Of a DNA stretch of 64,000 nt, positions 1 to 11,119 are shown in pieces. A model generated the notes under the pieces. The model was given only the letters and a program-made list of their open reading frames with translations. It was not told the origin of the DNA and did not search any database. Numbering within the stretch: the first letter of the stretch is position 1; each line of letters starts with the position of its first letter. Source of the stretch: Loripinus fragilis (Eukaryota > Mollusca > Bivalvia > Lucinida > Lucinidae). Both the position numbers and the translations under genes were made by a program. The stretch covers positions 96,286,368 through 96,350,367 of the forward strand of contig OZ026516.1 in assembly GCA_964019695.1 (NCBI GenBank). Direction: 5' to 3'.

Positions 1-2097
1 CACAAACACAGGACCTTTAGGGACAGGCTGATCTGAGACATACTTTTCCTGTCTGAGAGTAATTTGTTCTTGTACATATAGGGTAACTTGGATGATTGGC
101 AAAATGACACTCTTATCCACGGTCATTCAACATGCTAGCATGCCACATAATGTAATTTTACTCTTTGCCTACCCAGGTGATCACACCTTTGCAAACAGTT
201 CAGATCCAGACAGATCCCAATCGGTTGATCCTCTGAAATAAGATTTTGAAAACATTAATGAAAAAAAACAGCTAGCAGATATATGGCAAAAAAGCACAAA
301 ATTGCCCTAAGTGCAAAGAGTTAACACTCTCTCAATTTCCATCTGCACATCAAGAATAGAAAAAATGTTGCATCACGTGCTTATTCTTAGCACTAATTGC
401 TCTGTAAAAGTCTGGCAATGTGGTTAATGACTTTTGTTAATTGGAAGCACAGAAATGTTTTGGTGTATACCTGTAGTCTATCACGAATAGCTCATCAAAT
501 CCGTAGTATTTCTGTGGGTTATCCTCGGTACTAAAAACACATACGAGGTCAAACAGTAAGGTTGAAAGATTTAGATTTATATGTTGTCATTGCAACGTTT
601 AGATCAAAACTTGCAAAAAGCATGTTATGGTACTTTTCTTGTGTGATAGAAGGCATCTATGAGCTAGTGCATAAGGGTTTAAGCATTTCTGGTAGCAGTG
701 TCCTTTTATGGGACACATACTGTGCAGACCCACATCATTGTTTGTGTTCCATCAAAACGGGAATAAAAATGAACTAGAGCAGCAGCTGATGATACACCAT
801 CGCAAATACCCGCCTTTTTACCTATGACATTTACCTTGGGGTCAAGGTTACACAAAATGTTGCCAGGTACCCTCTACATTATGTGACCAATGCACATACG
901 GAGTTTGAAGTTGCTATGTCCATTGGTTTAGGAGAAGATGCATTTACAAGAAAGTACATTATTTGACCTTTATTGGATGTCATGATATTTTTATAACTTT
1001 CAAAATTAGTGCAGGACTTCTTTAAACGCCTATGCATTATATTAATAAAGCATCATCTGTTAAAGGTGATGGAAATTGCTTTCAAAGGTAGTGCTAGGCA
1101 GGTCATAGTGTTTATGGGCCCATGGGCGTAAGGGCCATTTGCATTAATTAAAAAAGGTTTAAATAGGTGATGTGAATTATGAGCTTGAACACTGCAGTTC
1201 ATATTACTTGTGGGCTCATGGGCTTAGGGCCTATTGCTTTAAAATGTTTCTATTTATAGGTTACAAGTAAGTGAAAGGGTGTGACCAGCATTAGATTGAC
1301 CAGTCCTGAATGTATAAGCTTTACGTGTCTGAATTTGCATACGTCAAACATACTGACAGCTGTGTTTGTCTTACATACACTACATCCTAAAAATAGTCAT
1401 CATTGACCAACCAATCTTTTCTTAAATCTGAGTCATGGGCCACACTTTCTTTAAAATTTTTGAAAAATAGCATCCACAAAATGCCAAGTAAGGAAGAACC
1501 TGATGAGCTAGTTTCATTCGGGAGCTAGAGGCTAGCTATTTGTTCAGTCATTTATGACACCTTGGCTGAAATTCAAAAATGCGGGACGTTTATTTATTGA
1601 GCAAGATAAGGGTTTCTACGTTTTACATCCATAATGAGCAAAATATAATTACTCTGCATAACTTAACAGATTGATAGATATAAATATTTTTCCATCAGTT
1701 GTTTTTGTGGTTGGGTCGATACGTGCTACTGATCATGGTAAATATGTTAATGTCCGTTGTATGATAAAACAAAAACTTGTTCAATTGGTTTCCCCGTTTG
1801 AACACTTTCCCAGTCATAGCATACTTATGTGAGCTCCAGATGAATTGTGTTTTTGGTGAAATTTCATTTTCATTGCTCAGAACATGTTATGGTAGCTTTA
1901 GAATCTTCGTACAGGGAACCAAACTGGTATCCATGAACATATCCACAGAAATGTTATGGATCCAAAATCAATCTTTTTATTTCATTAAAACAATAGCTAA
2001 CTGCAGCTTGTCTGCCAAATAGCAGTAGGAGTGTTTCATGCCTCTAGTTGAGCACACTTTTATTGCATGAAACTTTGCTTGTTTACTTTTCATATGT

Positions 2098-2152
2098 TAT
2101 GGTTACTCAAAAGAACAGTCTCTGTGAGACGGCTCTTCTGAGTAACCATAAC
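2098..2152. repeat. M3 core hairpin
   Basis: M3 centres on GTTACTCAAAAGAAC-GTCTC...GAGACGGTTCTTTTGAGTAAC. Only the core is recognisable here. Confidence 0.7.
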
Positions 2153-2950
2153 TTAGATTTTGATGGAGAGTAGAGGTAATCCATAAATATGCCCAATTTT
2201 TCTGGAGCCCTGATTGACTTTAATCCTGCTTCTCCTGGATTTAACTTTACTCAGCGAAAAATGAAGGGCTCCCTTCAGCAGAAGCATGCTGATCAGGCTC
2301 TACTCTTTCTGTGATCCTATTCTGGCTGTGATTAATCATTCTGTTAGACTGCATGGAATATTCAGCTGCTTGGCGGTGTAAACGGTCTGCTCATTCAGGC
2401 AACACGCCAAGGTTAAATTGTTTCCCCAGTACGTCAGTTTATTGGCAGTATATAAAGTGTTTACATGGTGCAATCTATGTTAATTATTTACAAGAGATTC
2501 GAAGAGGATAATTGAATAATATTTTTTGGAATAATATTTTTCCGTTGGAAATAGTATGAGCATATATTATGAAGCAAAAGGAAGAAAATTCACATTTATT
2601 GATAAGGAATTGGATAGAATTTTTGACAACGGATAACCAGGCAAATGTTCAGGTATTAATTAAAATGATATTTATTTTTTAGCCATGTTATTAATTTTAA
2701 AACTGTTCCCATAAATAATTTTTGTTCAGTGGTCATGTCTACTTTCAAAAATAATATTTGAGTACCAATTATAGCTATTTATTATATTAAGTGTTGCAAA
2801 TTAGCAATTAGGGTGGCCAAACCTCTGTGGAGTTTGTGCCACTCTGAGTCCAGTAGGGTGAAGACAGCGACTTGCTAAATAAATGTTCCACAGTAAATAC
2901 AGCTTATTTTTTCCTATTTAGAAATAGAAAAACAAGAATGATATTTATTT

Positions 2951-3129
2951 GGGAAAGCAGTGGTAGAGTGCTTTGACTCGAGACCGAGGGGCTGCGGGTT
3001 TGAGCCTCAATGGTGTCACTGCTTTGTGTCCTTGAGCACTTGCTGAGTACTGGTTCAACCCAGGAAGACCCATCCCGACATAACTGAAAGATTGTTGACT
3101 GGGACGTAAAGAATCAAAACAAACAAAAC
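2951..3129 (+). repeat. SINE-1 copy
   Basis: SINE-1 is the commonest SINE here. It has a tRNA-like head with A box (TGGCTCAGTGGTAGAGTG) and B box (GGGTTCGAGCCTC), a body with TTAGTACTGGTTCAACCCAG, and a tail TTGACTGGGACGTAAAGAAT followed by CAAA repeats. This copy starts within the head, lacks part of the A box, and has a short internal deletion near 3040. Confidence 0.85.
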
Positions 3130-3207
3130 ATAAATGATATTCACTCAGGGGCTCGCTCATATTCAGCTACTTTTTTTTTGACAAGGAACTTTAATCTCTA
3201 ATATTAT

Positions 3208-3326
3208 ATGAGTCTCGATGTGAGAAAACCTATCTTCGGTGATATTCGAATAACAAAGGCGCAGACCAGCATGCGCATCCCCTAGAACCCTAAGATAGGA
3301 TTTGTCGCGACGAGGCTTATATTGCA
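3208..3326. repeat. M6 fragment
   Basis: GTCTCGATGTGAGAAAACCT, GGCGCAGACCAGCATGCGCA and CGACGAGGCTTATA; the middle is deleted. Confidence 0.65.
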
Positions 3327-3454
3327 TAAATTAAAAGTAACTATTGCAACTGAAAAAACAATTAATTAAGTAGAACACCATCATGTTCTGTATTTATTGC
3401 AGTAAATGTTAAATGTCCCCCCACTTACCCCCAAACATACCCCCTTCCAATTTT

Positions 3455-3660
3455 CATGTTTGTTTGTGTTGTTGTTTTACATTCCTGGGGCCAACAATTT
3501 TCAGTCATGTAGGGACGATTTCCTGTCTTCCTGTGTTGAATCAGTACTAAGCAGAGGATAAATGTGTCTTTCTCAAATACACAACTCAGTGCCTCCGGTG
3601 AGTCCTAACTCACGACCCTTCGACCCCAAGTCTAACACTACCAACTGCCGCTGCACATGA
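3455..3660 (-). repeat. SINE-1 copy, diverged
   Basis: Minus-strand copy: GTTTGTTTGTG tail complement, then GTTGAATCAGTACTAAGC body complement. The head is eroded. One of only two SINE-1 copies opposed to FAM13 transcription. Confidence 0.7.
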
Positions 3661-3754
3661 TGCAGTGAGCTCCTCCCATTTTCATGTGAAAAAATGGTAA
3701 AATATAAAAGTTGCTCAAATTGGATTGTGGATACTAAAAATATATTTTTTTGGC

Positions 3755-4053
3755 TTAGTATCGCAGTCGGTAACATGTCTGACTGTGAAACCAGGGTTTG
3801 TGAGTTTGATCCGGGCCCGGTCCCATACTTTCATGGAGATTGATCATGCAATAATTTCTACTGTCATTCTCCTTCCTTCCGCTGATTCAAGAAGTGTTGT
3901 TGTCAGTTAGAAGCGCAAGTATGTGCACAAAGTGCTGTTTAACCGCTGAGTTCAAGCTTGCCCAGGAAAAAAGTGTGTGTAGGTGTACTGACCGTCCAGA
4001 CATGACCGGAATAGCTGTTGACTGGGACGTTTAGCATCAAAACAAACAAAACT
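3755..4053 (+). repeat. SINE-2 copy
   Basis: SINE-2 has a different tRNA-like head (TAGCGCAGTCGGTAA... B box GTTTGATCC) and a distinct central domain (TTTCGTGGAGATTGATCATG, then TCATTCTCCTTCCTTCCGCT). It ends with the same TGTTGACTGGGACGT...CAAAACAAAC tail as SINE-1. About 300 bp, near full length. Confidence 0.82.
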
Positions 4054-4516
4054 AAAAATATTTTATTTCAAATGAAGCTTTTAATTCTAGGGCTTTTTAA
4101 TAATAAAATGTATTATTAGATGCATTGAACTGGAGATTGAAATGTTCAATCAGTGTAAACATAGGTTTGCTCGATTTCATTGCATGGTGAGCTGTCTAAC
4201 TGAATAATTATGATAAATAATGCCATTTCCTGTCATAATGCATTGCATTGACTGATATTATGTTAATTATTTCTATAACGTAACATGATAACAGCTGGTT
4301 TACATGCATATCAGATTAAGTCTCGCTGATTTTTTCTACAGTGGGATTCCTTTGACTTATCTGTTGGGGATCATTTACATAATCATGTATTCCGCACATG
4401 TGACAGTTTTATAATTTAATTGTCATATAAAGCAGAAAATTGAAATGGAAAGCATCATCAGTGAATAGTATGGGTATTGTTGAAAAACCTAATGGTGATG
4501 TGAAATTATTCATGTA

Positions 4517-4645
4517 ATTTTTGAGCGTAAAATTATAGATATTTTCTTAACCATCAGTTTTAGCATTTGTTTTGGGTGCTCAAGAGAACCGTCTCAATGG
4601 GTCTCAATGAGACGGTTCTTTTTGAGTACCCACAATGAGAAATTA
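4517..4645. repeat. M3 foldback element
   Basis: TTTTGAGCGTAAAATTATAG arm, then GGGTGCTCAAGAGAACCGTC and GAGACGGTTCTTTTTGAGTA. The centre has a duplicated GTCTCAATG. Confidence 0.78.
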
Positions 4646-4727
4646 AAAAATTTAATTTTAATTTAAAATTACTCACGCTTATCTAGAGGCCTGAGTTCTA
4701 TAGTGTCACTAGTGGCTTTTCATATGA

Positions 4728-4796
4728 AATGTCAAATCTTTTTTTTCTTGCGCAATACACTGCTTATATTGCACAAGAAAAAAAGATTTGACATTT
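4728..4796. repeat. Hairpin with 29-bp arms
   Basis: GAAATGTCAAATCTTTTTTT opposes AAAAAGATTTGACATTTCC around a loop holding ATACACTGCTTATAT. Confidence 0.8.
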
Positions 4797-4859
4797 CCTG
4801 TGTGAAGCCTTATAGCTTATAATAGTACTAGTGCAGGACCAGAATTATTAATGAGTTTG

Positions 4860-5388
4860 TTAAAGGGGACAGCAACATCGATAGCATGTGAATCTGAAAT
4901 GAAAGCCTTTATCAAACCATAAAATCTGCAGCAAACCAGATCAAAATCGGATATAAAGTAAGAAAGTTATAGTAATCCGAAAATCAAAATTCTGACTTGT
5001 ATTTAGCCAATGGAGGCAGCCATTTTGAATATTTAATTAACTTCCTGTAAATTTTCTAAAGCCAATATAATCCCCAATTTCATTGCAAACGCTACAGTTT
5101 TTTTCTCAACGTCAACTATTTTCAACAGAAGAATCCTTATAAATACAAACAAAGTTAAATTGAATGGCAGGAAACTATTTATTCTGTTTATGCATATTTA
5201 ATTAGGGCTGTGTGACGTCACTCAGCCTAAAAATGGCTGCTCTCCATAGCTTTCAATTATCTACTATACAAACACCTGTAACTTTCTTATTTTTCATTCG
5301 ATTTTGATCTGGTTTGCGACAGATTGCATGGTTTAATAAACGCTTTGATTTCAAATTCACTTGCTTCCAATGTTGCAGTTCCCTTTAA
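4860..5388. mobile_element. TTAA-flanked TIR element, 529 bp
   Basis: TTAA-AGGGGACAGCAACAT opposes ATGTTGCAGTTCCCT-TTAA. Subterminal AAACCAGATCAAAATCG opposes CGATTTTGATCTGGTTTG. Consistent with a non-autonomous piggyBac-type element; no transposase. Confidence 0.8.
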
Positions 5389-5483
5389 TTATGCTCTTAT
5401 AAGCGCACACCAAGTTTTCAATTTGAGTTGTGAGTGACAATCATTTTTTATGTGGTAATTTGTGTGGAAACAAATAGTGTGGC

Positions 5484-5731
5484 CCGGCCCTGAGGTTAAA
5501 AAAAATAAAACTTTTTTCATGCTCTACTCAGCTGTGCGTGAAATTTATCCTGCTCATAAATGTTAAAATGCCAACAATTGTTGGCATTTTAACATTTATT
5601 AGCTTGATAAATACAACATCTGAGAGATTTAAAGCAACTTCTTCATTTGTCAGTATTTTAGTTTTTATGAGCAGTTGAAATTTCATGCTCATTTGAGTTG
5701 AGCATGAAAAAAAGATTTAAAACTTCGGGGC
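5484..5731. repeat. M2 foldback element
   Basis: M2 runs from GGCCCTGAGGTT through TCATGCTC-ACTCAGCTG and TGCTCATAAATGTTAAAATG to a CCAACAATTGTTGG centre and back, ending ACTTCGGGGC. This copy is complete. Confidence 0.82.
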
Positions 5732-5841
5732 TTGATCTCACCATGGGTCTGCCCTGTTTCATAAAATGTTAAAAAATTTGAAGTTATAATGCATACAATG
5801 TGCTCATTGGGACAATATAGTATTTCATAATAATGCAGCTA

Positions 5842-6072
5842 CTGTCGTGCCAACCAAGAGTGAAGGTGACATTCTATAATTTTTACAATTGCTGAGTAAA
5901 AGAATAACTTTTACACTCCACTTGATCTAATGCGAATTGATAGATCACTTGTGTATTAATCCTATCCTGAGGATAAGATTAATACACAAGTAATCTATTG
6001 ATTATAAGTCCCTGATAATGTTGTAAACAAAACATGACATCACTGTCACTCTTGGCTGACAGGACAGTAGCT
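5842..6072. repeat. M8 foldback element
   Basis: M8: ACTGTCGTGCCA-CCAAGAGTGA end, hairpin ACTTGTGTATTAATCCTATC-GATAAGATTAATACACAAGT, end CTCTTGGCTGACAGGACAGT. Confidence 0.83.
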
Positions 6073-6380
6073 ATAGCTATTTAATGTTATTTTGTTTTCT
6101 GTTTTGGAGGATCTTTTTTACATTATTGAAAAAAATATTGATGCACATAGCTCATTTATCTCAAGGAATGACGAAAGCTGTTCTGGTTAGATTATACAAC
6201 ATATTGGGGATCAATCATTTGGAAGATCATCATAATTGATTGGTTGTTTGGCAGGCTGATATTCACTGTCTGCATGCTAGATATCACGTCAGAATTGATT
6301 CCCCTTGAGTCGAGGTGTGGTGTCATTTACTGATAGAAAACTTTAGATTTATTTCCTGTTTGTTTTAACTTAAATCATAC

Positions 6381-6480
6381 AGTAAAACCCTGTGTAAAAC
6401 GGCCACTCTCATAAATAGACAAAACAAAGAGGTCTTAATGACTAATGGTAGCTTAATAATTCTGCAAACCCTATAAAAAT
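6381..6480. repeat. M1 partial copy
   Basis: Only the left arm (ACAGTAAAACCCTGTGTAAA, then GACTAATGGTAGCTTAAT). The right arm is absent. Confidence 0.7.
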
Positions 6481-6637
6481 AATATAAGCCATGTCATGAG
6501 AAATTTGTACCCTCAGCCTTCCAGGAATTAAAACAGTCAATCCTGATCAGTTGACTTCTCCCTTGAAAGATGCCACCTGATCTGGATCAACACTGTTTTC
6601 TAAAGAGGATATTTTGGGGTAAATCGGGGCTCAGCAG

Positions 6638-6846
6638 TACAAGGGTCAAATCTTTTTTTTGTCTGCCAATTTTTTTGTGAAATCAACTTTTTCAAAAAAT
6701 TATTTCAGTTATATCAGAGTGTCAAACAGTTTGGATCCAGGTCAGGCCCGACAGTTTGTCGGGCCTGATCTGCGTCCAAACTGTTTGCAAAGGTTAAATT
6801 ATCGTAGACGATACTGGCAGGTTATCGGCACAGGTAAAGAGTTTAC
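6638..6846. repeat. M5 foldback element
   Basis: M5: GCATGCTGGGTAA end, arms CAAACAGTTTGGATCCAG-TCAGG, hairpin centre on CTGACA-GTCGGGCC, return ATCTGGATCCAAACTGTTTG. Confidence 0.78.
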
Positions 6847-7549
6847 AAATTCCTGCGATGAATGTTTAAATCCATATCAGGGAAGAGAAAAAGATAAAAA
6901 GAAAATATGCTACATTTATGAGTTCTCAGTGGTTCATGCCAGTGGTCACATGCTTCTGTAAAACGTGATTGAAAAAAGATCTGTTGATTTGAATTCGTAA
7001 TCTTAAGTCAGATTACCCTAAAACCCTAGAAAACACAGATTATACTATGCAGTTTTACACAATAGTTTACTTGACTCTTACGCGTCAGTTTTAAAATTTA
7101 GCTGTCCAATTTCTTATATTTTCACAGTATGCCAATTTAAGTTGAGGTATTAACCCTAATCCCGTCACTTTTTCCTGAAAAGATTGTCTGCTTTTTACTA
7201 ATGCTACATATATTCAAGTGCACTTCAGCAATCAAAATAAACCCTAATCAGACTGTTTTCAAGGACTTGGTCTATATAGACTACCTAAGAACATAAGCAG
7301 ATTAGGGGATGGCAAAATTCATGACTGGCGGGCTAGGGTTTACCTGCAACTGTTGAAAAGGGCAGCCATGGCATTTTGGATAATTGCAGAAGTTCGATAC
7401 ATCCAGAGTATTTAATAGACTTTTTAAGTTGTGGGCCCATATCACCTTTAGCTGTTAGTGGGATGTTAAAACTGACTCAAGAATTATATTATTGTATTAA
7501 CTTAAAATATTGAGAAAAAAAATTGCCTGGTCAAAAGTATAAATACCGG

Positions 7550-7875
7550 TTTTGGTAGCGCAGTCGGAAAGGTGTCTGACTGCTGATGTGTGTCTGACTG
7601 CAGATCCAGCGGTCATGAGTTTGATCCCGGCCCAGTCCCATACTTTCGTGGAGATTGATCATGAAATAATTTCTACAGTCATTCTCCTCTCTTCTGCTGA
7701 TTCAAGAAGGGTTGTTGTCAGTTACAAGCGAAAGTAATTTAGGTGCACAAAGCACTGTTTAACCACTTGGTCCAGCTTGCCCAGGAAAAAAGTGTGGTTA
7801 GGTGAACTGATTGTCCCAACATGAGCATAGCTGTTGACTGGGACTTAAAGCAACAAACCAAACCAAACCAAAAAG
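7550..7875 (+). repeat. SINE-2 copy
   Basis: The most complete SINE-2: head GGTAGCGCAGTCGGAAAGG with a local duplication of the GTCTGACTGC stretch, the GAGATTGATCATGAAATAAT domain, and tail GTTGACTGGGACTTAAAGC followed by CAAAC repeats. Confidence 0.85.
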
Positions 7876-8512
7876 TGTAATCCCAGCCAGGTAACAAAAA
7901 AATGGCCTTTTCCTGAAGGATCAAGTCTGATCAGGGTTTGCAATGTTTACCATTTGAATGCTACATTTTATTGTTATATGACTGGAGAGAATCCTGTCTC
8001 CTGATTGGCCCAATTTGTCTTCATAAATCTCTATGTCTACCTCAAAACTGGTCTAAACTGGCTCAGAAGGTGATATAGGATGAAATCCAGCTCAAACTAG
8101 TTTCCAGAAGTTAATATTTTTGACACTTCTGCAATATCACCCTCTAGAGAGCTAAAAATAGCATGATGAGTATAAAACTAGCATGTGCTGCATGAAATTG
8201 ACATGATTTACTGTTTACACATCCCAACAGGTAAACTAAAGACTTGCATGAATTTCAACAACTTTTCTGTTATGTTTTGTTTGTTCATTTATCTTTGTTT
8301 GAATAAACAAAATGTTAAAAAAAGTTTATGATTAAATTTTACATTCCACATGTAGAGAATTAATATACATTTCAAATTGCAAAATACTACATTAAAATAT
8401 TTTAATAACAGTTGATAAAACTTGTTAGAAAGTCCTTAGGTTGAAGATTGACTTCAGCAACAAAAGTGAAAGTAGAACATTTCCATTCTAAGTTGAAAAG
8501 TCATATAACAAA

Positions 8513-8660
8513 ACAGTTATTGACTTCAATTTCGGTAGACATGAGGATTTATCAACCCTTAAAAGTGATATTCACCTCGGCCTAGCGGCCTCGGTGAATT
8601 ATCACTTTTTCGGGTAGATAAATCCTTATGTCTACCTCATTGAAGTCAATAATTGTATAA
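8513..8660. repeat. Foldback element, 65-bp arms
   Basis: AGTTATTGACTTCAATTTCG and GAGGATTTATCAACCC face GGGTAGATAAATCCTTATG and TTGAAGTCAATAATTG. Centre CCTAGCGG. Confidence 0.82.
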
Positions 8661-8679
8661 TATCATCTGGTTGTCAAAG

Positions 8680-8875
8680 TGTAAAGCAGCCACTCAAAAA
8701 AAGACAAAACAAAGATCTTAATGACAAATGGTAACTTAATGTAGATCGAAAGTATTGCAGAATGCTCCCCTTGGAGCATTCTGCAATACTTTTGACCTGC
8801 ATTAAGCGATAATTGGTCTTGGAAACCAATTTGTGGTCTTTTTGAGAGTGGCCGTTTTACACAGGTTTTACTGTA
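8680..8875. repeat. M1 foldback MITE
   Basis: M1 is about 205 bp with ends TA-CAGTAAAACCTGT...ACAGGTTTTACTG-TA and a centre GCAGAATGCTCC-GGAGCATTCTGC. The whole element folds on itself. CAGT ends plus a TA duplication suggest Tc1/mariner mobilisation (inference). This copy lacks the outer 5' end. Confidence 0.85.
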
Positions 8876-9191
8876 CTCTTAATTTGACTGGCTCATATGC
8901 ATTAAAAATGTAGAGTCTCCATTATTGATATACTGTTAAAAATGTTTACTTTCAAAATGAAAGCGAAAGGCTTCCTTATAAGGTAGATTAGACACAGGTA
9001 TGATTTAAATTTATGTCACGTTTTGTTTTTGGAAATAAGATACTCAATGTTTTTGACAGCTCATTGGTGACTGAAAACTTGAAAATATTTGGCATGTTAA
9101 ATGACGTAATAGGGGTTAAATTACATGCACAGTTAAGTAAAATGCATTTAAATGCAAAACACCCTTAGCCCTGTTGCAATCTGAAAGACAA

Positions 9192-9425
9192 AATGAGCCA
9201 GTGCATGAGATTTCCAACAATGTGGTATGTGCGACCAGCAAAGCCTCAGATCAGCCTGCGCATATGGGCAGTCTGATGTCTTTGCTAGTCGCTTGAGTAT
9301 TCTATGATTGCTAAGTTACTGACTGAACACCATTTGCAGTTTCTAAGCTTAAAAGGAGGCTGCAGAGGCTCGTCTGAGTCTACACATGTCAAAATGTCAC
9401 ATTGTTGGAAATCTCACTGGCTCAA
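9192..9425. repeat. M4 TIR element
   Basis: M4 has TIRs TGAGCCGYGACATGAGATTT-CCAACAATGTGG and a centre in which AGATCAGCCTGCGCATATG faces its complement GCGCAGTCTGATC. A unique AGTTTCTAAGCTTAAAAGGA block marks the right half. Confidence 0.85.
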
Positions 9426-10296
9426 ATTATAATCATATCACACTCAGACTGGTAAAACTAACTCTAGACTCACTCTGGCTGCCGGACCAGATTCACTTAT
9501 CAGATTATCTCACTGTTCCCATTGAGTTTTAGGCATTCTGACTTGCAACACCAAACTTTGATCAAAACTGTAGATGTAGATCAGTTGGTTTCTGAAGAAG
9601 TAGATGTTTCCACTGATCTAAGTGTGTTTTTTGCATTTTCATGCTCAAAAGGCCCATTTCTTTGTTATGTATGCATACAGTAAAACTAAAACAGGTGTAA
9701 AACGGGTTAGAATTGGGACATCTGCAAACAGTTGAGAAGGCTGCAAAATTCAGTGTCTGCATGGGTGGTATAAGAAGTGATTTTAGCTATAGCCTGCAAT
9801 GATAAAATGGGCAGTTTACAAGGTGCACAACTTTGTTGGTTTGAGGGGCCTTTTCATGTGTGCTACAGGCGCTTACAGGGTATTATGCTGAATTGTCACA
9901 ATTGAAAAGTACAGATGTTCTCCACCACTTACAATTACATAAGAGACTGTAAGCAATACCTCTTAAAAAATCCAGTTAAACCATAAGGTTTTAAACGTGA
10001 AATAATAGCGGGTAATAATTTTGAAAAAAGCTAGTGGCCATCACATGAGAAAATAGTTCTTACATTTGCATATGCATAGTTATTCTTTAAAGTGCATATT
10101 CAGTTTTATTTTAATATGTTCAAGGTTTTGAACATTTCACCCATGAGCTGAGTAGGCCACATGGTTTGAGTCTCACCTTGTGGCACAAAATGACCTGTGC
10201 ACCTGCTAACCAGTGGAGAATATGATTGGTCTTCTCTTTCTGCATGAGGAAACCTTGGGTCTTTTCTGCTCTTTGAGCACAGGACAAAGACTGATC

Positions 10297-10545
10297 AGGC
10301 CCTAAGATTATAACACTTTTCATGCTCATCTCAACTGAGCATGAAATTAATTATGCTCATAAATGTTCAAATGCCAACAATTGTTAGCATTTTTTTACAT
10401 TTATTAGCATGAAAAATACAAAATATGAGAGTTTGGAAGCATGAAAATTCTTTACTTTTCACTCAGCATTTTAGTTTTCATGAGCAGTTGAAATTTCATG
10501 CTTATTTGAGTTGAACATGAAAAAAGTTTAATAACCTTGGTGCCA
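10297..10545. repeat. M2 foldback element
   Basis: CATGCTCATCTCAACTGAGC arm, centre CCAACAATTGTTAG, closing arm TTGAGTTGAACATGAAAA. Confidence 0.8.
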
Positions 10546-10755
10546 GACTGGAAGTATTTCTAGCTGATGGAACCCATCGCATACCAATGGTTTTATGGGT
10601 TTTGCTTTTTTTTTATGCCCCCACCATTTTCAATGCGGGGCATATAGCATGACTCTTGTCCATAGGAGTGTCCCATACAAAGACTTTTCTCTCATACAGT
10701 GGCCCTGAGCAGGGGCATTTGTGTCACATTGACACATTACTAGTTTCATACTAAC

Positions 10756-10885
10756 AGGCCTCCAGATAAGAGTGAGTATTTTAAAAATTAGTTTTCTTAT
10801 TTCTCAACCAAAACATATGTTGTGGGTACTTAAAAGAACCGTCGCAATGAGACATCCAAAACATGGGCTAGGAAATAAATGCAAT
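10756..10885. repeat. M3 element, one arm
   Basis: Starts GGCCTCCAGATAAGAGTGAG and TTTCTCAACCAAAACATATG, then GGGTACTTAAAAGAACCGTC; the return arm is broken. It ends about 70 nt before FAM13 exon 1 of the window. Confidence 0.7.
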
Positions 10886-10955
10886 ATTAGGTACACAAAC
10901 GATCCTTATCTGGACCAATGTTAACTAATGTTCATATTTCTTTGTCTACCTATAG

Positions 10956-11119
10956 AGTAAGATGAAAACCTATGAAGGAAGCCATTACCCTGAGCATGAG
11001 GAACAAGACTTCAGCGAGAGCTCTATCAGCTCCAAAGGAAGGAACTCTGGTAGCTATCAAAGTCCTGCCTTCAGTGATGATGAAATGACAGGAAGATTGT
11101 CTCCCTTCCACCTTGACAG
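10956..11119 (+). CDS. FAM13: FAM13 exon 1 of window (local residues 1-54)
   Basis: Reads SKMKTYEGSHYPEHEEQDFS onward to PFHLD, a Ser/Glu-rich and probably disordered stretch. The acceptor is CTACCTATAG at 10946-10955 and the donor is GTAAAA at 11120. It ends two bases into a codon that the next exon completes as Ser. A second AG lies 2 bases downstream, so the acceptor could shift by 2 nt. It need not be the true first exon: it starts in phase 0 without its own promoter or initiator context, although its third codon is ATG. Confidence 0.8.

Larger units (their letters stand above)
1..10955. other. No exon recognised: FAM13 intron or 5' flank
   Basis: No reading frame here resembles FAM13 or another known protein. 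Positions 1-2097 show no dated repeat except loose AGATCC/GATC palindrome fragments near 190-235 and a crude local duplication around 1118-1144 and 1213-1236. The rest is a succession of SINE and MITE copies listed individually. Since the protein's N-terminus is missing, this is most simply an intron. Confidence 0.6.

Noticed and set aside
10616..10690. ATGCCCCCACCATTTTCAAT motif as a regulatory or LINE end
   Set aside because: Short, only one copy in the window, nothing to support a function.
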